Translations under genes and position numbers: made by a program
Notes under the pieces: generated by a model
Database searches by the model: none
The model's input: the letters and a program-made list of their open reading frames with translations, nothing else
What the model was told of the DNA's origin: nothing
Origin: Planctomycetaceae bacterium
Lineage (GTDB): Bacteria; Planctomycetota; Planctomycetia; Pirellulales; Thermoguttaceae
Assembly (NCBI GenBank): GCA_009776995.1
Contig: WRMR01000086.1
Span: 1 to 12,771, forward strand
Direction: 5' to 3'
Length of the DNA: 12,771 nt
Shown: positions 1-7,071 of the stretch, in pieces
How positions within the stretch are numbered: position 1 is the stretch's first letter
How the letters are laid out: the number at the start of each line of letters is the position of its first letter

Positions 1-1887
1 GTTCTGCCGAGACCTCCTCACATTCAAACGGACACGATCTCCGGTTTTCTCATAACTGGTGGCATCTATGGCGTCAAAATCCACCTCGGCAAACGGCAAA
101 AATGGTTCGGGACGCGAAAAAATTACATGTACCTGCCATCATGGTCCGAGCGGAAATGGCTGTTCGACGAAATCGCGCGATTCCAGGAGGAGGTTCCCGT
201 CACGCAACCGGTCGATACAACGCGGCCTGTCGAAAAAGGTTTGTCTTCCGATTCCACTTACGGCAAAAACCTTCTCGACACGCTGGAGTTGCACGGCAAA
301 CGGCTGGTGCGTGTCGTTCCCGGCAACGAATCGGCAATGATACGGGAAACGACCGGCCACCTGCCGCCGGGTGTTTTGCAAATCCGCTGCATTCACTGCC
401 ACCGGTTGGTGCCGCGCGACCATGTTTCGCAAGAGCGGCTGATCGCCAAATGTCCCCACTGTGACGCCGTGTTTCGGTTGAGCGAGATGGAACAAACCGG
501 ATTACCCCATCGGGGACGGGTTCATCTCCGGCGTGACGACGATTCGCTGACCATCGTGCAGCGGCCGCATCGCACCGGGTTGCCGCTTTGCATGGTGATT
601 CTTTTCCTGCTGTTGGACGCCGGTTGCATTGCGCTTTATCTCTGGTTGCAGAAACTATTTCCCGGTGAAGACCCGCTCACTTACCTTCGGGCAAAAGGCA
701 ATCCCGACATTGCCATCGGTTATCGTCTTGTCGTTATGTATGCCGTGACGCACATTTTGTTTCTGATTCTCCCGCTTTGGGCCATGTTCGACAAACGCGT
801 CATTCGTATCGACCGCGAAGTGCTACGGATCACCGGCTCGTGGCTTTTCGTGTTTCGCTGGAAACGCACCTTGCCCCGCGTTTCGGTTCAACTCGCACGA
901 TTTCATGTCCTGGAAGTCCTCTTTCAGCAGGCGAGGCTTTGTTACGGCAACAGGTCGGTGTATCTTGGTTGCCGCTCCGCCGGGGAAGTCGAGGCGGTTT
1001 GCGCGGAGATCAACCATTTTCTTTACACCGTGTTGCCGTGGCCTGTGGAGCATCTGGTTTTCCCGCCGCCGGAACCGGCGTTCGTCGGCGGTGTTGATTC
1101 CGGTTGCCCGGAAATTCACTTGCATTGTCCCGATTGCGGTACACAATACCCCGCCGCATCGCTTGACTTCCCACAACAGGTTGCGCATTGCCCGGACTGT
1201 CAAAAGACGACGCCGCTCGAACATGCCGTTTCCTACCCGGTCAACATTGTCGAAAACAAACCGGCGGACGATCTCCTCGTGGAAAAAACAGACGACCGCC
1301 TGTCCATTCAGTACTCACGAAGCATGGACAAGGCGTTGAAGTATGCAAATCTTATCGGCGGTTATTTTATTGTGTTCATGTTTGGCTCCATGATGCTTGG
1401 CATCGTTTACTGGTTGTTCACCGATGAAAAAATCAACGTCATTGGCCGTTGTCTCTTGCTGGTGATTTTTGTTTTGCCATTATCTGTGATGATCATTATT
1501 ATTTTCTTCAAATTTGCCCAGGAAGCCAATGTGATCTATTGCGATTGGGGCATCCGCGTCACGCGGACGGCAATGACGCTGGAACACCGCTATCGCAGGC
1601 GGGAAAAAACCATCGTCATTCCCCGCGAAAAGATTGTCCGAGCGGAGCTGAACCATGAACGTGTCAAACTTGCGGATGTTTTCCGTCCCGGGACGTACCC
1701 TGCCGGATTTTTTGAAAACCGTGAATCGCGCGGCGCACACATTCTCCTGACCGACGGCACGAAGCAATATCTGCCACTCCTTTCGCTCAACACCAACAAA
1801 ACCCGCGACACCACCCGTTGGCTTGCCGCAACGCTCAACGAGTTTCTGGCCTCCCATCCGGGCAAGAAACAGCAGCCGGGAGCGTAA
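1..1887 (+). CDS. Repeated-unit zinc-ribbon membrane protein (5' partial)
   Basis: The frame is open from the first base of the window, so the gene very probably starts upstream; the ATG at 127 is only the first internal methionine. The 42 codons before it read as normal protein (GGIYGVKIHLGK...). Numbering from the first visible codon, two zinc ribbons are seen: Cys130/133/151/154 and Cys376/379/397/400. Both have a 21-residue spacing between their CxxC pairs. Each is followed by a short beta-rich stretch (DDDSLTIVQRP; TDDRLSIQYSR), a pair of predicted membrane helices (about 194-216 and 241-262; 447-472 and 479-504), a second beta-rich region, and a closing amphipathic helix (EVEAVCAEINHFL; TRWLAATLNEFL). 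The visible N-terminus (YLPSWSERKWLFDEIARFQ) resembles such a closing segment, so at least three units are likely. The protein is probably in the inner membrane. It sits 100 bp upstream of an SPFH gene and may be co-transcribed with it. Function is not recognised; the PH-like description of the beta regions is a guess. Confidence 0.85.
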   Translation, partial: VLPRPPHIQTDTISGFLITGGIYGVKIHLGKRQKWFGTRKNYMYLPSWSERKWLFDEIARFQEEVPVTQPVDTTRPVEKGLSSDSTYGKNLLDTLELHGKRLVRVVPGNESAMIRETTGHLPPGVLQIRCIHCHRLVPRDHVSQERLIAKCPHCDAVFRLSEMEQTGLPHRGRVHLRRDDDSLTIVQRPHRTGLPLCMVILFLLLDAGCIALYLWLQKLFPGEDPLTYLRAKGNPDIAIGYRLVVMYAVTHILFLILPLWAMFDKRVIRIDREVLRITGSWLFVFRWKRTLPRVSVQLARFHVLEVLFQQARLCYGNRSVYLGCRSAGEVEAVCAEINHFLYTVLPWPVEHLVFPPPEPAFVGGVDSGCPEIHLHCPDCGTQYPAASLDFPQQVAHCPDCQKTTPLEHAVSYPVNIVENKPADDLLVEKTDDRLSIQYSRSMDKALKYANLIGGYFIVFMFGSMMLGIVYWLFTDEKINVIGRCLLLVIFVLPLSVMIIIIFFKFAQEANVIYCDWGIRVTRTAMTLEHRYRRREKTIVIPREKIVRAELNHERVKLADVFRPGTYPAGFFENRESRGAHILLTDGTKQYLPLLSLNTNKTRDTTRWLAATLNEFLASHPGKKQQPGA

Positions 1888-1936
1888 GTGACCGGTTTCG
1901 CACCGGGCAGCTATTGAAATGACCATGTCATTCCTT

Positions 1937-1955
1937 CGCGTCACCCTGTGACGCG
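1937..1955. promoter_or_regulatory. Perfect hairpin between the membrane-protein and SPFH genes
   Basis: CGCGTCACCCTGTGACGCG forms an 8-bp perfect stem around a 3-nt loop in the 100-bp spacer, 32 bp before the SPFH start codon. No T-run follows, so it is not a classical terminator. It could be an operator, an mRNA processing or stability element, or a small repeat. The role is inference. Confidence 0.4.
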
Positions 1956-1987
1956 GCCAACTTCCAGACTTCAAGAAAGGTTATCTC

Positions 1988-2890
1988 ATGTCACGTGATT
2001 CCTCTGATCCCTCCCACGCATCGTTGGGCACGCCGATTCGCGGGCTGTTGTTTGTCGTTCCCATGATCGTGCTGGGAATCATTTTTTTACTCGCGGGTTT
2101 TGCCACTGTGGCTTCAGACGACGGGGCAGTGCCTTGGATTTTCGGGTATGTCGTGATTGGCGTGTTATGGTATATCGCGGTGTCCGGTGTTCGGGTTGCG
2201 TCGCAGTGGGAACGCGGCGTCGTGCTGCGGCTCGGAAAATACCACCGCCTTTGCGGGCCGGGCGTCGTTTATATCGTGCCGTTCATTGACAGCGTGCGGT
2301 TTGTCGAGCTTCGTCTGATGACGCTTAACATTCCGAGCCAGCGGGTCATCACGCGCGACAATGTGCCTGCTTCGGTCGATGGCGTACTGTTTTTCCTTGT
2401 CACCGACCCGAAAAAAGCCATCCTCGAAATCCAGAATTACCGCTTCGCCATCTCGCAGTATTCGCAGGCGACGCTCCGCGACGTCATCGGCGGCATGTCG
2501 CTCGACGAACTGCTCTCCGAACGCGAGCAGATTCAACTGCGCATCGTCGAAATCGTCGAGGAACGCATCAGGGGCTGGGGATTGCACATCGACACAATCC
2601 GCTTGCAGGATATCGAAATGCCCGAAGACCTCAAGCGGATCATGTCGCGTCAGGCCACCGCCGAGCGTGAAAAACGGGCAACCATCACCAAGGCCGAGGG
2701 GGACAAAATTGCCGCCGAGAACCTGGCTGCCGCCGCACGAACCATGCAACAGTCGCCCGGCGCGATGAAACTGCGGACTTTGCAAACCATCGACAGCCTC
2801 GGTGCCGGACCTGCCAACACGGTCATCCTCATGCCTGCCGAATTTGGGGATATTGCAAGCAAAATGATCGAAAAATGTGACCGGGAATGA
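1988..2890 (+). CDS. SPFH/band-7 (stomatin-like, slipin) protein
   Basis: This 300-residue protein belongs to the stomatin/prohibitin/flotillin/HflK superfamily, which forms large oligomeric membrane assemblies. Two hydrophobic segments (about 19-40 and 49-67) precede a band-7 domain (about 69-255). Recognisable motifs are WERGVVLRLGKYHRLCGPG (74-92), the IPSQRVITRDNVPASVDGV block (115-133), the ATLRDVIGGMSLDELLSER block (161-179), and the Ala/Glu-rich helix ending in AEGDKIAAENLAAAA. The C-terminus has the slipin-like TLQTIDSLG and NTVILMPAEF. The start is supported by AAAGG at 1976-1980, 7 nt upstream. Bacterial slipins usually pair with an NfeD-type protein; here the neighbour is instead the zinc-ribbon membrane protein, suggesting a different partner. 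The family call is firm; the role is unknown. Confidence 0.93.
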   Translation: MSRDSSDPSHASLGTPIRGLLFVVPMIVLGIIFLLAGFATVASDDGAVPWIFGYVVIGVLWYIAVSGVRVASQWERGVVLRLGKYHRLCGPGVVYIVPFIDSVRFVELRLMTLNIPSQRVITRDNVPASVDGVLFFLVTDPKKAILEIQNYRFAISQYSQATLRDVIGGMSLDELLSEREQIQLRIVEIVEERIRGWGLHIDTIRLQDIEMPEDLKRIMSRQATAEREKRATITKAEGDKIAAENLAAAARTMQQSPGAMKLRTLQTIDSLGAGPANTVILMPAEFGDIASKMIEKCDRE

Positions 2891-3207
2891 TTTATGCTTA
2901 TCGAAGACGGCGATGAATAGGATGGAACGCGGGTTAATGATTATTTTGCTTCGAATTTTTCGCCTTCCGTTCTGTTTTACGAATTACGCGACAATAGGGA
3001 GTGTAATCCCGATTTTTTGGTTTTTTTTGCATCTCCCTGTTGCTTTTCATTTGATCATGAATTACGGTGATTGTTATGTAAGAATCTCATTAGTGATTCT
3101 TGTTTTCCAGAGTTTGGCTATTTTGAAATGAGGCAAGTTATGAAAAAAATGAATGATTCGGATTTTTCGGAGACTTTTTTGCAACTCGTTTCATGCGGTA
3201 AAACAAG
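2891..3207. other. AT-rich spacer without a convincing gene
   Basis: This stretch is visibly more AT-rich than the flanking genes. It contains an imperfect inverted repeat, CAATAGGGAG (2992-3001) with CTCCCTGTTG (3033-3042), 9 of 10 positions complementary. Between the arms lie GGGA...TCCC and two runs of T (3013-3018, 3021-3028). Together these could terminate the SPFH transcript, but the short GC stem is weak. A hydrophobic reading frame overlapping the end of the SPFH gene looks like chance translation of AT-rich DNA. The region may be the decayed left part of the neighbouring insertion sequence. Confidence 0.35.
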
Positions 3208-3662
3208 CGTCGCAGCACGACTCGCAAGCGTTACACCGAAGACATCCCCGACGGGATCAACCGGAAGTGACCGATCGCACGATTCAACAGGATGATTGTC
3301 CGAAGTGTCGCAAAGTCGTCGAGCCGGCCGTGCCCGACGCGATGCCCGATGCAACAATTGGCCATCGCGGGGAGTTGTTTGTGTTTTTATACCATGCGGA
3401 CGTGCCTTTTGATAACAACCATGCCGAGCGCACGATTCGCGGTGCCGTGATGATGCGGAAAAACAGTTACTGCAACCGCAGCGTTGACGATGCGAAAACG
3501 CAGGCGATTTTGGTGAGCGTCTTCCAAACCCTCAAGCAACAAAACGCCAACGTCACAAAAACCATCGTCAACGCTTTGCACCAATTCCTCTCAAACCGAA
3601 GACGAAAAACGTATCGACTATTTCAGAAATATTTCATCAAAAATTACGGGAAAACCTCTTGA
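3208..3662 (+). pseudogene. IS66-family transposase remnant (frameshift and internal deletion)
   Basis: Two pieces of an IS66-type transposase are joined. The first is the zinc-binding region: RKRYTEDIPDG in one frame (about 3226-3255), then a frameshift near 3243-3262 into PEVTDRTIQQDDCPKCRKVV and VPDAMPDATIGHR. At about 3369 the sequence jumps to the C-terminal end of the family: YHADVPFDNNHAERTIRGAV, MRKNSYCNRS and TQAILVSVFQTLKQ. Nearly all of the DDE catalytic core between them is missing, as is the N-terminus; family members are about 500 residues. With a stop immediately upstream of the first piece and a frameshift, this cannot make an active transposase. No terminal inverted repeats or target duplications were recognised. 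Confidence 0.85.
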
Positions 3663-3682
3663 CAAACAGGTATCTTTCAGAG

Positions 3683-3814
3683 ATGGATCAAATCCCCTTG
3701 AAAGAAGAGATGAATCGTAGTGGTTTAGTTGGTCATCAGGATCAAACGTTTCATGCCCTTGTTTCAGGTGGCAACTTCGTTACAATTAGGGTGTTCAATA
3801 ATTTGGGTCAATGA
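3683..3814 (+). CDS. Possible 43-residue orphan ORF or gene remnant
   Basis: An ATG-initiated frame (MDQIPLKEEMNRSGLVGHQD...) runs to a TGA at 3812-3814. It ends in HALVSGGNFVTIRVFNNLGQ, which reads like ordinary protein. The frame is open further upstream into the 3' end of the transposase remnant, so this could be the C-terminal stub of a gene broken by the insertion sequence. No family was recognised and no good ribosome-binding site is visible. Confidence 0.2.
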   Translation: MDQIPLKEEMNRSGLVGHQDQTFHALVSGGNFVTIRVFNNLGQ

Positions 3815-3873
3815 TTCCGGACGGCATGTCAACCCGTTTCGGTGATGCATAACCGTTTGACGATAAGAAAATC

Positions 3874-5733
3874 ATGGCGAAAATTCTTTCTGGAAACGAA
3901 GCATTTGCCCGCGGGGCTTGGGAAGCAGGGGTGACTTTTGCGGCGGGATATCCCGGAACGCCTTCAACAGAAATCCTCGAAAACGTTGCAAAGCTTTACA
4001 AAGGCGATATTTACGCCGAATGGGCACCGAACGAAAAAGTCGCGTTCGAAGCCGCCGTTGGGGCCGCCTTATCCGGGGCGCGTGCCATGACGACGATGAA
4101 ACATGTTGGTCTGAACGTGGCAGCCGACCCGCTCATGACATTGGCCTATATTGGGACTGTGGGCGGTTTTGTGGCCGTTGTTGCCGACGATCCCGGAATG
4201 CACAGCTCACAAAATGAGCAGGATACAAGACGATTTGCCCAATTTGCCAAAATCCCAATTTTTGAACCTTCTGATTCCCAGGAAGCCAAAGATTTTGTAC
4301 GTTTGGCTCTCGAATTGTCGGAAGAATTTCGCACACCTGTCATTCTGCGCAGCACCACCCGGGTGAGCCACTCGCGGTCGCTGGTTGACGAAGGCGAGCG
4401 CATTTTGCCTGAACGGAAAGTTGGTTTCGAGAAAGACCCGCCGCGATTCGTGCCGATTCCCGCCTGGGCAAGACCGATGCGTCAACGGGTTGAAGAGCGG
4501 ATGCTTGCCCTGCAAGCGGCCGCGTGCAAGGCACCGGTCAACCGAATCGAATGGCGTGGCAAAAAAGTCGGCGTCATCACGTCGGGCATTGCTTACCAAT
4601 ACGTTCGCGAGGCCTTTCCCGATGCGTCGGTTTTGAAACTTGGCTGGGCTTTCCCGTTCCCGGACAACCTGATCCGCCAATTCGCCACCGGGGTGGAAAA
4701 CCTTCTCATCGTCGAGGAATTGGAAGACTTTCTCGAAGAACACATCAAGGCGATGGGCATTGCCTGTGTCGGCAAAGAGGTTGTGCCGAATATCGGCGAA
4801 CTGTCCGTCGATGTGTTGACCTCTGTTCGGGCGAAACTCGACCCGGCCGTTTTTGACGAGGGACGAGGGACGAGGGACGAGGGACGAGTATTTAGTCCCC
4901 CCTCATCCCTCACCCCGTGTCCCACACCGCCGGCCCGACCGCCAGTTCTTTGCCCAGGCTGTCCGCACCGCGGCATCTTTTTCGGGCTTGCCCGCCATGA
5001 CGTCGTTGTGACGGGCGACATTGGTTGCTACAGTCTCGGCGTGTTGCCGCCGCTTGCGAGAATGGACACGATTCTCTGTATGGGCGGTGGCATTTCGGTT
5101 GCACACGGTATGGAACGCGCCGGTGAACCCAAGCCGGTGGTCGGCATCGTCGGCGATTCGACCTTCTTTCATTCGGGCGTCACCGGCCTGATGGATATCG
5201 CGTATAACAAGGGCAAGTCAACGATCATCGTTCTCGACAACCGCACCACGGCCATGACGGGTCACCAGGAGCATCCCGGTTCCGGCAAAACACTCATGGA
5301 TGAACCGACTGGCGTTGTCAGCGTCGAAGAGGTCGGACGTGCTGTCGGCATGAAGAATATCCTGACGATCGACCCCCGCAATTTGAAACAGGTTCGCGCG
5401 GCACTCAAGGAGGCGATTGAATCGGACGAACCGTGGCTCATCGTGGCCAGAGCCGCATGTCCGCTTTATGAGCGGAAAAATCCCGGCGACCCAATCACCA
5501 TCGACCAGTCCAAGTGCAAAAAATGCAAATTATGTCTGAAACTCGGCTGCCCGGCTCTCGAAAAAGTCACACACCAGAGCCGCGATGGAAATCAGAGCCG
5601 CGACGGTGACGGAGCGGTCGAAGAGACCATCCGAATCAACGAACTGACCTGCGCCGGTTGTACGCTCTGCCTGCAAACCTGCCCGCACGGTTGCCTGTCG
5701 CGAAAGCATGTGGATTATGAGCATCTCTTGTAA
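3874..5733 (+). CDS. iorA: Indolepyruvate:ferredoxin oxidoreductase alpha subunit
   Basis: IorA (619 residues) uses thiamine diphosphate to decarboxylate aryl pyruvates such as indolepyruvate and, with IorB, makes the aryl-acetyl-CoA while reducing ferredoxin (EC 1.2.7.8). Domains in order: pyrimidine-binding domain with GYPGTPSTEI (25-34), EWAPNEK (49-55) and the MKHVGLNVAADPL block (75-87); a middle domain (about 228-320); the TPP-binding domain from LCPGCPHRGIFF (359-370) through GDIGCYSLGV, GGGISVAHGMERAG, VGDSTFFHSG and LDNRTTAMTG (454-463); and two [4Fe-4S] clusters at Cys548/551/554/559 and Cys593/596/599/603. Two oddities are in-frame: a 7-bp-repeat tract encodes residues about 328-350 (DEGRGTRDEGR...) in the linker before the TPP domain, and a palindromic repeat encodes about 568-583 (QSRDGNQSRDGDGAV) between the two clusters. 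The upstream ribosome site is weak. iorB is not adjacent; the next gene is on the other strand. Confidence 0.95.
   Translation: MAKILSGNEAFARGAWEAGVTFAAGYPGTPSTEILENVAKLYKGDIYAEWAPNEKVAFEAAVGAALSGARAMTTMKHVGLNVAADPLMTLAYIGTVGGFVAVVADDPGMHSSQNEQDTRRFAQFAKIPIFEPSDSQEAKDFVRLALELSEEFRTPVILRSTTRVSHSRSLVDEGERILPERKVGFEKDPPRFVPIPAWARPMRQRVEERMLALQAAACKAPVNRIEWRGKKVGVITSGIAYQYVREAFPDASVLKLGWAFPFPDNLIRQFATGVENLLIVEELEDFLEEHIKAMGIACVGKEVVPNIGELSVDVLTSVRAKLDPAVFDEGRGTRDEGRVFSPPSSLTPCPTPPARPPVLCPGCPHRGIFFGLARHDVVVTGDIGCYSLGVLPPLARMDTILCMGGGISVAHGMERAGEPKPVVGIVGDSTFFHSGVTGLMDIAYNKGKSTIIVLDNRTTAMTGHQEHPGSGKTLMDEPTGVVSVEEVGRAVGMKNILTIDPRNLKQVRAALKEAIESDEPWLIVARAACPLYERKNPGDPITIDQSKCKKCKLCLKLGCPALEKVTHQSRDGNQSRDGDGAVEETIRINELTCAGCTLCLQTCPHGCLSRKHVDYEHLL
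4855..4923. repeat. 7-bp tandem repeat element inside iorA
   Basis: Four complete GACGAGG units plus six of seven bases of a fifth occupy 4855-4888. After a short TATTTAG spacer, 4893-4923 holds degenerate units that are complementary in character (TCCCCCCTCATCCCTCACCC), so the whole is an imperfect inverted repeat. It lies in the inter-domain linker of iorA and keeps the reading frame. Such linkers tolerate length changes, so the gene can still be functional. Confidence 0.8.
5575..5620. repeat. Palindromic-element fragment inside iorA
   Basis: CAGAGCCGCGATGG (5575-5588) is followed by ATCAGAGCCGCGACGG and GACGGAGCGGTC (to about 5619). The second part matches the left arm of the palindrome at 8677-8735 with three differences over 28 bases. 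It is in frame and encodes QSRDGNQSRDGDGAV between the two iron-sulfur motifs. The right arm of the palindrome is absent here. Confidence 0.75.
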
Positions 5734-5761
5734 ACAACAGAACCGCAACACAGCATGACAG

Positions 5762-6424
5762 TCACTGAAACTGGCAGTTGTGAGTCAGTGCCTTGTCGAG
5801 CCGGTTGAGATATTCACAACGGGAAATCTCGACGGCACCGAACTGTTTCGTGTGCGAGGTCACCATCTGAATGTCGAGCAAGCGGAAGCCTTGCTGTCGC
5901 AAGTGGTTGATCAGGAAAACCAGGGCCACTTTCGATGCGTCGGTCATCGTGTGGAACATCGATTCGGCGGCAAACAGTCCGCGAACCGCCACACCATAGA
6001 CTCCGCCGGTGAGCTGGTCGTCATGCCAGACCTCGACACTGTGAGCTTGTCCGGTTTGATGCAGACGGAGATAGCCGTCAATCATTCGCCGCGTGATCCA
6101 GGTCGAACCATGCACCGTGGCGCACTTGTGAATGACTTGGGAAAAATCGGCGTCGAATGTCACGTGAAATTTGCCACTGCGGCAGGTACGCAGTAATCGT
6201 CGTGAGAAATGGGCATGCTCCAGTTCAATGACGCCTCGCGGGTCCGGCGACCACCAGAGCATCGGACTGCGTTCGTCGATCGGCCATGGGAAAATGCCGT
6301 GCGTATAGGCATCCAGCAGAGAACCCGGAGAAAGATCACCGCCCATCGCAAGAAGTCCGTCTTCGTCGCTTTCTTCCACCGGGGGAAAACGACGTGACGG
6401 AATAAACGGTGTGAGTTTTCGCAT
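5762..6424 (-). CDS. aat: Leucyl/phenylalanyl-tRNA--protein transferase
   Basis: Aat (EC 2.3.2.6) is a cytoplasmic enzyme that adds Leu or Phe from aminoacyl-tRNA to proteins with N-terminal Arg or Lys, marking them for ClpS/ClpAP degradation in the N-degron pathway. The 220-residue length is near the family norm. Conserved blocks are FPPVEESDEDGLLAMGGDLS (13-32), AYTHGIFPW (39-47), WWSPDPRGVI (57-66), TWITRRMIDGY, the LTGGVYGVAVRGLFAAESMF block, and LLDIQMVTSHTKQFGAVEIS near the C-terminus. It lies 48 bp downstream of the universal stress protein gene on the same strand and is probably co-transcribed with it. It converges on iorA with a 28-bp gap. No strong Shine-Dalgarno sequence precedes the chosen ATG, but the N-terminus matches the family start. 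Confidence 0.95.
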   Translation of the reverse strand: MRKLTPFIPSRRFPPVEESDEDGLLAMGGDLSPGSLLDAYTHGIFPWPIDERSPMLWWSPDPRGVIELEHAHFSRRLLRTCRSGKFHVTFDADFSQVIHKCATVHGSTWITRRMIDGYLRLHQTGQAHSVEVWHDDQLTGGVYGVAVRGLFAAESMFHTMTDASKVALVFLINHLRQQGFRLLDIQMVTSHTKQFGAVEISRCEYLNRLDKALTHNCQFQ

Positions 6425-6472
6425 GGAACAGCGGTTGATGCAACGTGCCGGGAACAGAACGGCGAATGGATA

Positions 6473-6946
6473 CTATTTGATCTCTGCGATCCGCTCTTTG
6501 CGTTCTGCGAGTTTCTTTTCATCTTTCAAAACAAGGACGGGACACTGGGCCAGATGCACGACGCGATCGGTCGTCGAGCCGAGCAACAGCCGCTTGATCG
6601 GCCCCCGGCCATGCGACGGAATAACAATCAAACCGGCACCAACACCCGCAGCGTATTCCGTAATTTCCGTACCGGCGTTCCCGATGAGGACCTCGAATTT
6701 GACGTCGCCGAAACCATGATTTGCAAGGAACTCGCCGAGTTGCTTGCGCGTCTGCTCCAGCCGCATCGGTTCGTCCACCACAACACAGGCCGCTTCCGGC
6801 TCAATCGGTTCAATGACCGCCATGACATGCACAACGTGAATGGTTTCGTGACCACCCGCAATCCGCCCCGCCACCTCGATGGCCCGAAGCGAAAACTCGG
6901 ACATATCCGTCGGCACAACGATCATCCGGACTTGGAAACATGTCAT
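6473..6946 (-). CDS. Universal stress protein (UspA family)
   Basis: This is a small cytoplasmic UspA-fold protein of 157 residues. It has the N-terminal strand and DxS motif (MIVVPTDMSEFS, 8-19) and the C-terminal nucleotide-binding segment SHGRGPIKRLLLGSTTDRVV (111-130). The classical ATP-binding signature is G-x2-G-x9-G-S/T; here the first glycine is replaced by proline (PSHG...GS), so ATP binding is uncertain. The frame is open further upstream, but the ATG at 6946 is preferred because TGAGG lies 6 nt before it, and the extra upstream residues come from a 7-bp repeat tract. aat follows 48 bp downstream. The target and physiological trigger cannot be read from sequence. Confidence 0.9.
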   Translation of the reverse strand: MTCFQVRMIVVPTDMSEFSLRAIEVAGRIAGGHETIHVVHVMAVIEPIEPEAACVVVDEPMRLEQTRKQLGEFLANHGFGDVKFEVLIGNAGTEITEYAAGVGAGLIVIPSHGRGPIKRLLLGSTTDRVVHLAQCPVLVLKDEKKLAERKERIAEIK

Positions 6947-6952
6947 AAAAGA

Positions 6953-6957
6953 CCTCA
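6953..6957 (-). promoter_or_regulatory. Ribosome-binding site that fixes the Usp start
   Basis: TGAGG on the minus strand sits 6 nt before the ATG at 6946. It supports this start over the two upstream in-frame methionines at 6958 and 7003, which fall in or next to repeat-derived sequence. Confidence 0.65.
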
Positions 6958-6963
6958 TCTTGT

Positions 6964-7071
6964 GCTTCGGCTTCTGACTTCGGGCTTCAGGCAGAGTGAA
7001 CACATCGTGACATCTGCGGATTTTTCCGCAACGCCGCTTCCGGCCTTAAACCTCCCGCCTTTTGCCTCATA
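6964..7071. repeat. Heptad-rich spacer between the ACT and Usp genes
   Basis: Four 7-bp units (GCTTCGG, CTTCTGA, CTTCGGG, CTTCAGG) fill 6964-6991, and five more (CTTCCGG, CCTTAAA, CCTCCCG, CCTTTTG, CCTCATA) fill 7037-7071, reaching over the stop codon of the ACT gene. Between them is a small hairpin, TGCGGA TTTT TCCGCA (7015-7030). The units are degenerate, so the heptad reading is less certain than at the other sites. Confidence 0.5.

Noticed and set aside
127..1887. ATG at 127 as the start of the zinc-ribbon membrane protein
   Set aside because: The frame is open back to base 1 and the extra residues resemble the end of a further repeat unit, so the start lies outside the window.
2877..3131. 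84-residue hydrophobic plus-strand ORF after the SPFH gene
   Set aside because: It overlaps the SPFH 3' end and follows AT-rich DNA; the hydrophobicity is what AT-rich codons give by chance.
4855..4923. The repeats in iorA as a CRISPR-like array or a frameshifting site
   Set aside because: Units are 7 bp without spacers, and the reading frame continues unbroken through the tract into intact TPP motifs.
5763..5790. Possible bidirectional terminator between iorA and aat
   Set aside because: CACTGA...TCAGTG and AACTGGCAGTT form small stems, but they overlap the aat 3' end, are weak and have no T-run.
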